From positions 3,100,001-3,164,000 of the forward strand of contig NZ_AP026678.1 of the NCBI RefSeq assembly GCF_025998815.1: a stretch of 64,000 nt of DNA. Reading direction: 5' to 3'. Origin of the DNA: Ignavibacterium sp. Lineage in GTDB: Bacteria; Bacteroidota; Ignavibacteria; Ignavibacteriales; Ignavibacteriaceae. The notes below the pieces were generated by a model. That model did no database searches and was not told the origin of the DNA. It saw only the letters and a program-made list of their open reading frames with translations. Shown piece after piece: positions 54,245-63,048 of the stretch. Made by a program: the position numbers and the translations under genes. Within the stretch, counting starts at the first letter, position 1, and every line of letters begins with the position of its first letter.

Positions 54245-55051
54245 GTGAATAATAAAACTTCATCTTCGGCATATCTTACTTCGATTGAAAATCGCCTCAA
54301 TGAATTTTTTATAATGATTGCGGGATTGTGGACTTTCTCAATTCAATTCTTCCGATATGTTTTTGTGCCGCCTTATGAAGTTTATGAAATCCGTAAGCAC
54401 ATGAATGAACTCGGCATTAAAACATTGCCCATTGTAAGTGTAACTGGTTTTATAATCGGATTAGTACTTGCGATGCAAACTCAACCGGTGCTTGCGCGTT
54501 TCGGTGCAGAGGCATATTTACCTGGTTCAGTGGGAATTTCCATTGTGCGTGAATTAGGTCCTGTAATCACTGCACTTATTTTTGCGGGAAGAGTAAGCAG
54601 TGGAATTGGTGCAGAGCTTGGCTCGATGCGTGTAACAGAACAAATTGATGCTATGGAAGTCTCAGCAGTTGATCCATTTAAATTTTTAGTTGTTACAAGA
54701 ATTTTCGCTTGCACTTTTATTCTTCCGATATTAACTGTATATGTTATCTTCATAGCCCTTGCAGGTGCTTACATTGCAGTAGTTCTTGTTCAGAATATGA
54801 CGATTGAATATTATACAAACGCTGTACTTTATTCCGTTGAGTTTGGAGACGCTATTCCCGGCGTGGCTAAAACTTTTGTATTTGGTTACATAGTTGGTTT
54901 GGTTGGTTCATATAAAGGTTACACTGCAACAAATGGAACGGAAGGTGTGGGAAGAGCTTCAACAACTGCAGTTGTAGTATCATCACTGATGATTTTAATT
55001 TTTGATATGATTCTTGTTAAAATAACTTTATGGCTTTGGCCAACATTCTGA
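54245..55051 (+). CDS. mlaE: MlaE-type ABC transporter permease
   Basis: Permease of 268 residues with about five or six helices. The family hallmark TEQIDAMEVSAVDPFKFLVV lies near the centre, and GSVGISIVRELGPV and GRVSSGIGAELG precede it. With MlaF and MlaD it forms the inner-membrane complex that moves phospholipids between membranes, keeping the outer leaflet asymmetric. GTG start; one base separates the stop from mlaF. Confidence 0.94.
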   Translation: MNNKTSSSAYLTSIENRLNEFFIMIAGLWTFSIQFFRYVFVPPYEVYEIRKHMNELGIKTLPIVSVTGFIIGLVLAMQTQPVLARFGAEAYLPGSVGISIVRELGPVITALIFAGRVSSGIGAELGSMRVTEQIDAMEVSAVDPFKFLVVTRIFACTFILPILTVYVIFIALAGAYIAVVLVQNMTIEYYTNAVLYSVEFGDAIPGVAKTFVFGYIVGLVGSYKGYTATNGTEGVGRASTTAVVVSSLMILIFDMILVKITLWLWPTF

Positions 55052-55052
55052 T

Positions 55053-55802
55053 ATGGTCGAAATCTATAATCTTAAAAAATCTTTTAATAGTCATGTTGTT
55101 CTGGATGATGTTTCTCTTAAAGTTGATGAAGGAGAAAATCTCGTCGTATTCGGAAGAAGCGGAACAGGTAAAAGCGTTCTGTTGAAATGTATGGTTCGTT
55201 TGATGGAACCTGATGATGGCAAAATTATTATCGATGGGAAAGATGTTCTTTCACTGGACATCAAACAATTAAACAATCTTAGAAAGCAAATCGGATTTTT
55301 ATTTCAAAGTGCAGCATTATATGACTCAATGAGTGTAAGGCAAAATCTGGAATTCCCTTTAATCCGTCATTTTAATTTTACTCCTGAAGAAAGAGAACAA
55401 AAAATTATTAATGTTCTTGAAAAAGTTTCTTTGCTCGAAGCCATTGATAAAATGCCATCTGAACTTTCCGGAGGAATGAAAAAGCGAATAGGACTTGCGC
55501 GTTCAATTATTACAGAACCAAAACTCATGCTTTATGACGAACCAACAACAGGACTTGATCCGATAACTTCCAAGGAAATTAGTTATCTTATTCTTGAACT
55601 TCAGAAATCATTAAATATGACTTCGGTTGTTGTTACACACGATTTGCTTTGTGCTGAAATTATTGCTGACAGAGCAATCGTACTTAATAACGGAAAAGTA
55701 CAATATGAAGGAAGTATTCCTGAATTAACTTCATCAAACGATCCTTTCTTAAAAAACTTTTTCAGTCATGAATTTATAAATGAAAATAAACAGGTGAACT
55801 AA
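55053..55802 (+). CDS. mlaF: MlaF-type ABC transporter ATPase
   Basis: ATP-binding subunit of 249 residues. Walker A GRSGTGKSVLLK, Q-loop FLFQSAALYDSMSV, signature ELSGGMKKRIGLAR, Walker B LMLYDEPTTGLDP and His-loop VVTHD are all intact. It belongs to the lipid-transport (Mla/Mce) subgroup. Its stop shares a base with the mlaD ATG (TAATG). Confidence 0.95.
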   Translation: MVEIYNLKKSFNSHVVLDDVSLKVDEGENLVVFGRSGTGKSVLLKCMVRLMEPDDGKIIIDGKDVLSLDIKQLNNLRKQIGFLFQSAALYDSMSVRQNLEFPLIRHFNFTPEEREQKIINVLEKVSLLEAIDKMPSELSGGMKKRIGLARSIITEPKLMLYDEPTTGLDPITSKEISYLILELQKSLNMTSVVVTHDLLCAEIIADRAIVLNNGKVQYEGSIPELTSSNDPFLKNFFSHEFINENKQVN

Positions 55803-56827
55803 TGTTTAAAGATTTAACAGGTGCAAAGCTTGGAATTTTCATCTTTATTGGAAGCGTTCTTTTGGTAGTTGGAATTTTTATGCTCGGAAATAAAGATCAG
55901 CTTTTTGTTTCAACTTTTACAATCAGAGCATATTTCCAGAATACTGAAGGTTTACGAAACGGTGCTTCTGTTCGATTCGGAGGAATTGATGTTGGCGCAG
56001 TAAAAGATATTAAAATAATGGCTGACACTTCCGGTAGAGTTGAGGTAAGCATGCGAATTAAAGAAGAAGTAAGAAGATTTATTAAAAAAGATTCCCGCGC
56101 ATCAATCGAAACAGAAGGACTGGTAGGAAATAAAGTTGTAATCATTTCAATGGGCTCAGATAATGCCGAACCAATAAGTGACAATGGAGTAATACTTTCG
56201 AAAGAACCTTTGAGTTTTGCAGATGTTATTGAAGAGACTCAGGGAATTCTTGCCTATACAAAAGAGATGACAAAAAATCTTGCTGATATTGTTGGCAAAG
56301 TAAATAAAGGCGAAGGTACCATAGGAAAAATTCTTTATGATGAAGAACTTTATAATGCTGCAACAAATATCACAAAGTCAGCAGATAAAAACCTCACTGC
56401 TGTTACGGAGGATTTGAGAAAAGTTATTGCTTTATTCGATGATCTTGGTAAAGGTGTTGAAACCATAGTTAAAAACACAAATAATGTTGTAGCCGGAATT
56501 GACACTTTGCTCCATGGAGTTTCGGAAGGAAAAGGTGTTCTTGGTTCGTTGCTTACCGATCAGGGAACGGAAGGAAAAAGTATAAATAAAATTCTTGAAA
56601 ACTTTGTTCAGATAAGCGAAGACACAAAAGTCAGTGCTTCAAGACTTGCAGAAAATATGGAAGCACTAAAACATAACTGGTTATTCAAAAGCTATTTTGA
56701 AGAGCGAGGTTATTGGGATAAACAGGAGTTTGAACAGCAAATTGATTCTAAGATTATTGAGTTGAATGAAAAAATTCAGCTTCTTGATAAAAAAATTGCC
56801 GAACTAAAAGCTTTGGAATCGAAATAG
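55802..56827 (+). CDS. mlaD: MlaD/MCE-domain lipid-transport protein
   Basis: Periplasmic substrate-binding subunit of 341 residues. One N-terminal membrane anchor (about 8-27), a single MCE domain (about 37-120, including GLRNGASVRFGGIDVGAV), then a long helical region with coiled-coil character to the C-terminus (ELNEKIQLLDKKIAEL). One MCE domain plus helical tail is the common architecture for hexameric MlaD-like rings that shuttle lipids. Last gene of mlaEFD. Confidence 0.93.
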   Translation: MFKDLTGAKLGIFIFIGSVLLVVGIFMLGNKDQLFVSTFTIRAYFQNTEGLRNGASVRFGGIDVGAVKDIKIMADTSGRVEVSMRIKEEVRRFIKKDSRASIETEGLVGNKVVIISMGSDNAEPISDNGVILSKEPLSFADVIEETQGILAYTKEMTKNLADIVGKVNKGEGTIGKILYDEELYNAATNITKSADKNLTAVTEDLRKVIALFDDLGKGVETIVKNTNNVVAGIDTLLHGVSEGKGVLGSLLTDQGTEGKSINKILENFVQISEDTKVSASRLAENMEALKHNWLFKSYFEERGYWDKQEFEQQIDSKIIELNEKIQLLDKKIAELKALESK

Positions 56828-56919
56828 TTTCCGCAATAATGCCTCTTTAGTGATTAAATTTTTCTCACCTCACTTCAGGATTATTTTGTAAATTTATATC
56901 CTGATAATCATAAAACTAT

Positions 56920-59706
56920 ATGTCAATTAAAGAAAAGAAAATTATAATAAAAGGTGCACGCGAGCACAATCTAAAAAACTTAAGCTTTGAAATTCCCCGC
57001 AACAAACTCGTCGTGTTTACCGGAGTCAGTGGAAGCGGTAAATCTTCATTAGTTTTTGATACAATTTATGCAGAGGGACAAAGAAGATATGTTGAAAGTC
57101 TATCTTCTTATGCGCGTCAGTTTCTGGAAAGAATGAACAAACCCGATGTTGATTTAATGATAGGAATTTCTCCGGCGGTTGCAATCGAACAAAAAACCGG
57201 TGCAAGAAATTCTCGGTCAACTGTTGGTACAACTACAGAGATTTATGATTATCTTCGACTGCTTTTTGCAAGGGTAGGTAAAACATATTGCTTTCTTTGT
57301 GGCAATGAAGTTAAAAGAGCAACTACAAATACAGTAATTGAATGGCTTAATCAGCAATCAGAAGGTGCAAGATTCTATCTGACATTTCCGCTTCACGATC
57401 ACGAAGGTCATTCAGTAAAGGAAGAAATTGATTTGATAAAGAAAAGAGGTTTCTTCAGAATTTATGCGAATGATGATTATCACGATTTAAACGAAGAAGA
57501 TTTTTATCCAAAGAAAAAAGAAAATGTTTTTGTTGTTGTTGAAAGATTTAAAATCCAAAAAGATAATCTTGATGAGAAGTTAGCTGATTCGATTGAAGTT
57601 ACATTTAAAGAAGGTGAAAACAGATTGGCTTTAATTAACGCCGATACGAAAGAGATAAAAGAGTTTAATAAGTTTTATGAATGTTGCGGTATTAAATACG
57701 AAGAACCTGAACCAAGATTTTTCTCCTTCAATAATCCTTTTGGTGCCTGTCCGGTTTGTCAGGGCTTCAGCAAAGTAATGGGCATTGATATGAATCTTGT
57801 TGTTCCGAATCCTAACCTCAGTTTAATGGAAGGAGCAATTGCCCCATTCAAATCTCCAAAGTACAGTACACTTCAAAGAGATTTGATTCGCAATGCAAAA
57901 GAATATGGCATTCCGCTAAATGTACCATTCAAAAATCTGACTGAAGAGCAAGTCCGCTGGCTCAGAAAAGGATTTGGTACTTATATCGGCATTGATGGAT
58001 TCTTTGAAGAGTTGGAAAGATATACTTACAAAATGCACATAAGAGTTTTCCTTAGCAGATACAGAGGTTACACAACATGTCACGCTTGCAAAGGTGCAAG
58101 ACTCAGAAGAGAAGCTCTTCAGGTTAAAGTTGGTGGCAAATCAATTCACGAAATCGTTCAGATGCCAATAGAACAATCACTGAAATTTTTTGAACAACTT
58201 CAGTTATCAGAATATGATTTAATGGTTGCAGAACGAATTCTTCAGGAAATAATTAAGCGTTTGACTTTTCTTAATAATGTTGGAATTGGATATCTCACAC
58301 TCGACAGAATCAGTAACACTCTTTCAGGTGGTGAAACACAAAGAATAAATCTTGCAACATCACTTGGCTCTGCTTTGGTGGGAACACTCTATGTTCTGGA
58401 TGAACCAAGTATTGGTTTGCATCCGAGAGATAATTCGAGATTGATAAATATTCTAAAAAATCTTCGTGATATAGGAAACACTGTTTTGGTAGTTGAGCAC
58501 GATGCAGAAATGATGCGCGAAGCAGATTTGATTTTTGATCTTGGACCTGAAGCCGGTGCAAAAGGCGGAGAAATAGTTGCTTCTGGAACTTATCAGGATA
58601 TTATTAAAAATGAAAAATCATTAACCGGAAAATATCTCTCTGGTAAACTTTCAATTCCCTTACCCGAAGCGAGAAATACTTCAATTACAAAAACAATAAA
58701 AATTTTTGGTGCAAAAGAAAACAATCTTAAAAACATTAATGTTGAAATACCATTAAATAAACTTGTGGTGATAACAGGTGTTAGTGGTTCAGGTAAAAGT
58801 ACTCTTGTTCACGATATTCTTTACGCAGGATTGGCAAAATATTTTGGAATGGCTCCGGAATACATTGGTAAGTTTGATGACATAAAAGGAGCTGAATACC
58901 TTGATGATGTTGTAATCGTGGATCAATCACCTATTGGAAAAAGTCCGCGTTCAAATCCTGCAAGTTATATCAAGGCATTCGAATTGATTAGAGAGTTGTT
59001 TGCATCTACACATCAGGCAAGAGCAAGAGGATATAAACCAGGATATTTTTCATTCAATGTTCCCGGTGGAAGATGTGAAACCTGTCAGGGTGACGGATTC
59101 ATTAAAGTTGAAATGCAATTTCTTGCTGATCTTTATCTTGAATGCGATGAATGCAATGGAACAAGATTTAAGAAAGAAGTTAGAGAAATCACCTATCGTG
59201 GCAAAAATATTATTGATGTTCTGAATATGACTGTTGCCGAAGCAATTCAATACTTCAAAGGTGAAGATAAAATTGTCAGAACCTTACAACTGCTTTCTGA
59301 TGTGGGACTTGATTACATTAAACTTGGTCAGCCATCTAACACACTTTCAGGTGGAGAAGCTCAAAGAATAAAACTTGCTTCTCATCTTACTGCTCAAAGA
59401 GAGAAAAAGCATGTACTTTTCATATTTGATGAACCAACTACTGGTTTGCATTTTCATGATATTTCGAAACTATTGAATTGTTTTAAGATTTTATTAGAAA
59501 GAAACAACTCGGTGGTAATAATAGAACATAATCTTGATGTGATAAAATGCGCCGATTATATAATTGATCTTGGTCCCGATGCAGGCGAAAAAGGTGGCGA
59601 GATAATTGCTACCGGAACTCCTGAAGAAATTGTTCAGGTTGAAAATTCCTGGACTGGAAAATATTTGAAAAGTTATTTAAGTAATTGGAAGTATCAGCCA
59701 AAATGA
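56920..59706 (+). CDS. uvrA: Excinuclease ABC subunit A
   Basis: Damage-recognition ATPase of nucleotide excision repair, 928 residues. Two ABC modules: Walker [11 protein letters not shown] (about 33-42) and [10 protein letters not shown] (about 621-630), and two signatures, [12 protein letters not shown] and [12 protein letters not shown]. Zinc-binding CPVC...CHAC and CETC...CDEC pairs are present, and the first YCFLCG module near residue 125 retains one CX2C pair. The end overlaps the deacetylase gene by ATGA. Confidence 0.97.
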   Translation: MSIKEKKIIIKGAREHNLKNLSFEIPRNKLVVFTGVSGSGKSSLVFDTIYAEGQRRYVESLSSYARQFLERMNKPDVDLMIGISPAVAIEQKTGARNSRSTVGTTTEIYDYLRLLFARVGKTYCFLCGNEVKRATTNTVIEWLNQQSEGARFYLTFPLHDHEGHSVKEEIDLIKKRGFFRIYANDDYHDLNEEDFYPKKKENVFVVVERFKIQKDNLDEKLADSIEVTFKEGENRLALINADTKEIKEFNKFYECCGIKYEEPEPRFFSFNNPFGACPVCQGFSKVMGIDMNLVVPNPNLSLMEGAIAPFKSPKYSTLQRDLIRNAKEYGIPLNVPFKNLTEEQVRWLRKGFGTYIGIDGFFEELERYTYKMHIRVFLSRYRGYTTCHACKGARLRREALQVKVGGKSIHEIVQMPIEQSLKFFEQLQLSEYDLMVAERILQEIIKRLTFLNNVGIGYLTLDRISNTLSGGETQRINLATSLGSALVGTLYVLDEPSIGLHPRDNSRLINILKNLRDIGNTVLVVEHDAEMMREADLIFDLGPEAGAKGGEIVASGTYQDIIKNEKSLTGKYLSGKLSIPLPEARNTSITKTIKIFGAKENNLKNINVEIPLNKLVVITGVSGSGKSTLVHDILYAGLAKYFGMAPEYIGKFDDIKGAEYLDDVVIVDQSPIGKSPRSNPASYIKAFELIRELFASTHQARARGYKPGYFSFNVPGGRCETCQGDGFIKVEMQFLADLYLECDECNGTRFKKEVREITYRGKNIIDVLNMTVAEAIQYFKGEDKIVRTLQLLSDVGLDYIKLGQPSNTLSGGEAQRIKLASHLTAQREKKHVLFIFDEPTTGLHFHDISKLLNCFKILLERNNSVVIIEHNLDVIKCADYIIDLGPDAGEKGGEIIATGTPEEIVQVENSWTGKYLKSYLSNWKYQPK

Positions 59707-61136
59707 GCATCAGTAGAATAAAATTATTTTTTCTGATTTTGATTTTAACATCCTGTTCCAATGTTAACTTCTATGCACAAACTCAGAATTTAGTTTATTT
59801 AACAAAGTGGTTTGATAATAAGTCATCAGCTTTCTCATTCAGTTTTGATGATGGACTTAAATCTCATTTTATAAATGTCAGACCAATACTTAATCAGTTT
59901 AATTTTAAAGGTACTTTTTATTTGCTTCCTCCATATTTGACTGAAACCGAACCGACGATATGGAGATATGGAACATGGCCAATGTTTCAAACTCTTGCTT
60001 CGGAAGGACATGAAATCGGTTCACATACACTTAATCACCTTTATCTGACTACTTTGACTGTTGGAGATACTTCAACACAAAACTCTATTATCTATGAGAT
60101 GTATCAGTCAAAAAAAATCATTGAGCAAAGAATTTCTAATCAAAAATGTTTAACGCTTGCTTATCCTTTCGCTGATCATAATGCCACCGTTGACTCCATC
60201 GCAAAAACATTTTACGAATCCGGAAGAGCCGTTGGTATTGATGCAAACAGTTTTCAATTAACTGAGAACGGATTTTATTCGCTTAAATCTTATCCCGTTC
60301 ATTTTAGTTTGCCAAGAAATTCTATAGACGATGATCTTGATGAGCTTTATTCTTTCATGAATTGGACTGAAGCTTCGATAAACAATAATGGCTGGGCTAT
60401 AATGATGGTTCACGATGTTGTTCCGTTTTCAGAACTTGGTGATTTGGTAGCTCAAGGAATTTATGAACCGATATCCAACGAATGGTTTACAGAATATTGC
60501 AGTTGGCTTAAAAATAAATCCGATAGTGAAAAAGTTTGGGTTGCACCAATTGCAGAAGTGACAAAATATATTAAACAACGGCAGAGCGCTAGTGTTCAGG
60601 TAATTTCAGTTACTGACAGTGTTATTTTATTTAGTCTCTCTGACAATCTTAATAACGAAATTTTTAATTTACCTTTAACTTGTTTGATAAAAGTTCCCGA
60701 TAACTGGAATGCTGTTTACTTTAATCAGAATAACAGAGTTGATACAATTTTCGCATTTCAAACTGACTCGGGCAAATTTGTTCAAACCTGGGTCTTTCCT
60801 GACAATGGTTTTGTATTATTGAAATCCATCATAATAAATTCAACCGATGATGATTTAGTTTTACCAAATAATTTTTCTTTAGAGCAGAACTACCCAAACC
60901 CATTTAATCCAACAACCAAAATTACATTTGTCATTCCGAGCGGAGCGAGGAATCTTGTAACAATAAAAGTTTACGACATCCTTGGCAACGAAGTTTCGAC
61001 ATTGGTAAACGAACAAAAAGAACCTGGATATTATGAATTAGAATTCAATGCAGAGCGATTATCCAGCGGAGTATATTTTTATCGATTGCAAGCTGGTAAC
61101 TTCACACAAACCAAGAAGATGATATTGATGAGATAA
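59703..61136 (+). CDS. Polysaccharide deacetylase with T9SS type A sorting domain
   Basis: Exported protein of 477 residues. The NodB-type deacetylase domain (about 25-290) has the Asp pair FSFDDG (Asp49, Asp50), the metal site SHTLNH, and the motif-3 segment LAYPFADH. A middle beta domain follows. The last 85 residues form a T9SS C-terminal sorting domain, LEQNYPNPFNPTTKI to KKMILMR. The signal ends LTSC then NVNFYAQ, so either a lipobox (Cys18) or an ordinary signal cleavage is possible. A palindromic repeat is coded in frame within the tail. ATG at 59703 is chosen (ATGA overlap with uvrA); the TTG at 59685 is poorer. Confidence 0.9.
   Translation: MSISRIKLFFLILILTSCSNVNFYAQTQNLVYLTKWFDNKSSAFSFSFDDGLKSHFINVRPILNQFNFKGTFYLLPPYLTETEPTIWRYGTWPMFQTLASEGHEIGSHTLNHLYLTTLTVGDTSTQNSIIYEMYQSKKIIEQRISNQKCLTLAYPFADHNATVDSIAKTFYESGRAVGIDANSFQLTENGFYSLKSYPVHFSLPRNSIDDDLDELYSFMNWTEASINNNGWAIMMVHDVVPFSELGDLVAQGIYEPISNEWFTEYCSWLKNKSDSEKVWVAPIAEVTKYIKQRQSASVQVISVTDSVILFSLSDNLNNEIFNLPLTCLIKVPDNWNAVYFNQNNRVDTIFAFQTDSGKFVQTWVFPDNGFVLLKSIIINSTDDDLVLPNNFSLEQNYPNPFNPTTKITFVIPSGARNLVTIKVYDILGNEVSTLVNEQKEPGYYELEFNAERLSSGVYFYRLQAGNFTQTKKMILMR
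60930..60955. repeat. Dispersed palindromic repeat inside the sorting-domain coding sequence
   Basis: Sequence of 26 bp with arms ATTCC and GGAAT around GAGCGGAGCGA. It encodes VIPSGARNL in frame within the T9SS tail. The same palindrome class, GTCATTCCGAGCG(A/G)AGCGAGGAATC, is a frequent intergenic repeat in Bacteroidota/Ignavibacteria and other genomes. G+C is much higher than the surrounding coding DNA. Confidence 0.65.
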
Positions 61137-61281
61137 AAATTTTCGTGTCCGTAAACTGACAGACGCAGAGTAACGCAAGTATCAAAACTTCCAGTCACTG
61201 GCAAAGCACTGGTTGCTGTGATTAATCCCTATGAATTCCTTGCTTATCAACTGAATTAATTCTATTTTTGGAACAGTGATT

Positions 61282-61303
61282 CGCCCCAATGAGGGCGTTT
61301 TTT
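61282..61303 (+). terminator. Terminator- or attenuator-like hairpin just before rimP
   Basis: CGCCC (61282-61286), loop CAATGA, GGGCG (61293-61297), then six T. It has the form of an intrinsic terminator. It lies 6 bases before the preferred rimP ATG, with GAGGG partly inside the stem. It can end read-through from the deacetylase gene or regulate rimP-nusA-infB. Confidence 0.65.
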
Positions 61304-61309
61304 GTTACT

Positions 61310-61762
61310 ATGGGTGCAATAAAAGAAAAAATATTGAAAATTGTTCAAAATTCGATATCCGGGACAGAGTTCTTCCTGATTGAAACCAATATCAGAGGTG
61401 ACCAGAGGAAAAGAATTATTGAGGTATTTGTTGATTCTGCAAAAAATATTTCAGCAGACGACCTTGCTGAGTTAAGCAGGAAGATAAATGATGTTCTTTC
61501 TGAAGATGAAGAAGTTGGTAATTATCGGCTGGATGTTTCTACTCCCGGAGTTGATAGACCATTGAAATTTATTGAACAATATCCGAAAAACATTAACCGG
61601 AATTTTGAACTTGAGTATAATTTCGGTGATGAAATTAAAAAGCAGAAAGCAAAACTCGTTTCTGTAAATGGAAATGAATTGACTTTCTATGATGGTAAAA
61701 ATGAATTTTTAATAAATCACAATCAAATAATAAAAGCAAAAGTATTAATTAGTTTTTCTTAG
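61310..61762 (+). CDS. rimP: Ribosome maturation factor RimP
   Basis: Protein of 150 residues needed for 30S maturation. The N-terminal domain includes GTEFFLIETNIRGDQRKRIIEVFVD, and the C-terminal Sm-like domain follows SEDEEVGNYRLDVSTPGVDRPL, the family hallmark. ATG at 61310 is chosen over ATG at 61289, because the earlier codon sits in the loop of the hairpin and codes the stem. Seventeen bases separate the stop from nusA. Confidence 0.93.
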   Translation: MGAIKEKILKIVQNSISGTEFFLIETNIRGDQRKRIIEVFVDSAKNISADDLAELSRKINDVLSEDEEVGNYRLDVSTPGVDRPLKFIEQYPKNINRNFELEYNFGDEIKKQKAKLVSVNGNELTFYDGKNEFLINHNQIIKAKVLISFS

Positions 61763-61779
61763 CGGAGGTAAAACAAAAA

Positions 61780-63027
61780 ATGAATTATGATATAGTTGAA
61801 TCCTTTGCCCAAATGGTAAGGGAAAAAGGTATTGACAGAGATGTTCTCGGTGGAATTCTCGAAGACATTTTCGGTCTTCTTGTCCGAAAAAAATATGGCG
61901 AGAATGCCAGATATGAAGTTGTCGTAAATATGGATCGCGGCGATATCGAAATATTTCTTGAAAGAGAAATAGTTGAAAAAGTAGAAGATCCGAACACACA
62001 GATAAGTATTGATGAAGTAAATGCAAAAGGAAATGAAGATGAACTTGAAGTGGGCGATGATTATGTTGAGAAAATTGAACTGGCTTCTCTCGGAAGAAGA
62101 CTGGTTACATTAGCAAAGCAAAGTCTCAATCAGAAAATTCGCGAGCTGGAAAAAGATATTGTTTACAATGAGTATAAAGAACTTCTTGGTGAGATAGTTG
62201 TCGGTGAAATTTATCAAATCAGAAAAAATGATATTCTTATCAATCATAATAAAAATGAATTGGTACTGCCAAGGAGTGAACAGATTCCTTTCGAAAAATA
62301 TAAGAAAGGCGAAACTATCAGAGCCATTGTTAAAGAAGTGAAGAAAACCAGCAGTGGTCCTGTTATAATAATTTCCAGAGCAGATAATTTATTCCTGCAA
62401 AGACTTTTTGAAATTGAAGTTCCTGAAATTTATGACGGAATAATCGAAATAAAATCAATAGCCAGAGAACCCGGTGAAAGAGCAAAAGTTGCAGTTGAAT
62501 CAACTGACAACAGAATAGATGCTGTTGGTGCTTGCGTTGGAATGAAAGGCGTAAGAATTCATGCGATAGTTCGTGAATTGAATAATGAGAACATTGATGT
62601 TATTCATTACTCTGATGATCCCGCAGTTTTCATTCAACGGGCACTTGCACCGGCAAAACTCAAGAGCATAGAAATTAATGAAGAAGAAAAGAAAGCTGTT
62701 GTAACTGCTGATAGCGATCAGGTTTCTATGATTGTCGGAAGAAATGGTGTGAACATTCGCCTTGCAATGAAACTGACTGGTTATGAAATAGAAATCATTC
62801 GTGAAGAAAAACCATTTGAAGAATATGAAGAAGATATTGAACTTATTGACCTTAAAGAAGAACTTGGTGCAGATGTTTATGAAATACTTATTAATAACCG
62901 TTATGATACAGCTCTTGAAGTATTGAAAGCTGGTCCCGAAAAGCTAAAAGAAATAAAAGAATTTGATGATGAAAAGATTGAAGAAATCCTTGAAATCATA
63001 AAATCACAATTTGAAGAGGAAGAATAA
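61780..63027 (+). CDS. nusA: Transcription termination/antitermination protein NusA
   Basis: RNA polymerase-binding elongation factor of 415 residues. The N-terminal RNAP-binding domain (about 1-130), S1 domain (about 137-200, EIVVGEIYQIRKNDILINHNK) and two KH domains (about 230-345, including GACVGMKGVRI and MIVGRNGVNIRLA) are visible, then a short acidic C-terminus. Shine-Dalgarno GGAGGT at 61764-61769. NusA autoregulates its operon in E. coli; the hairpin upstream of rimP could serve that. Confidence 0.96.
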   Translation: MNYDIVESFAQMVREKGIDRDVLGGILEDIFGLLVRKKYGENARYEVVVNMDRGDIEIFLEREIVEKVEDPNTQISIDEVNAKGNEDELEVGDDYVEKIELASLGRRLVTLAKQSLNQKIRELEKDIVYNEYKELLGEIVVGEIYQIRKNDILINHNKNELVLPRSEQIPFEKYKKGETIRAIVKEVKKTSSGPVIIISRADNLFLQRLFEIEVPEIYDGIIEIKSIAREPGERAKVAVESTDNRIDAVGACVGMKGVRIHAIVRELNNENIDVIHYSDDPAVFIQRALAPAKLKSIEINEEEKKAVVTADSDQVSMIVGRNGVNIRLAMKLTGYEIEIIREEKPFEEYEEDIELIDLKEELGADVYEILINNRYDTALEVLKAGPEKLKEIKEFDDEKIEEILEIIKSQFEEEE

Positions 63028-63048
63028 TCCCTTCCGTTAAGGAAATTT

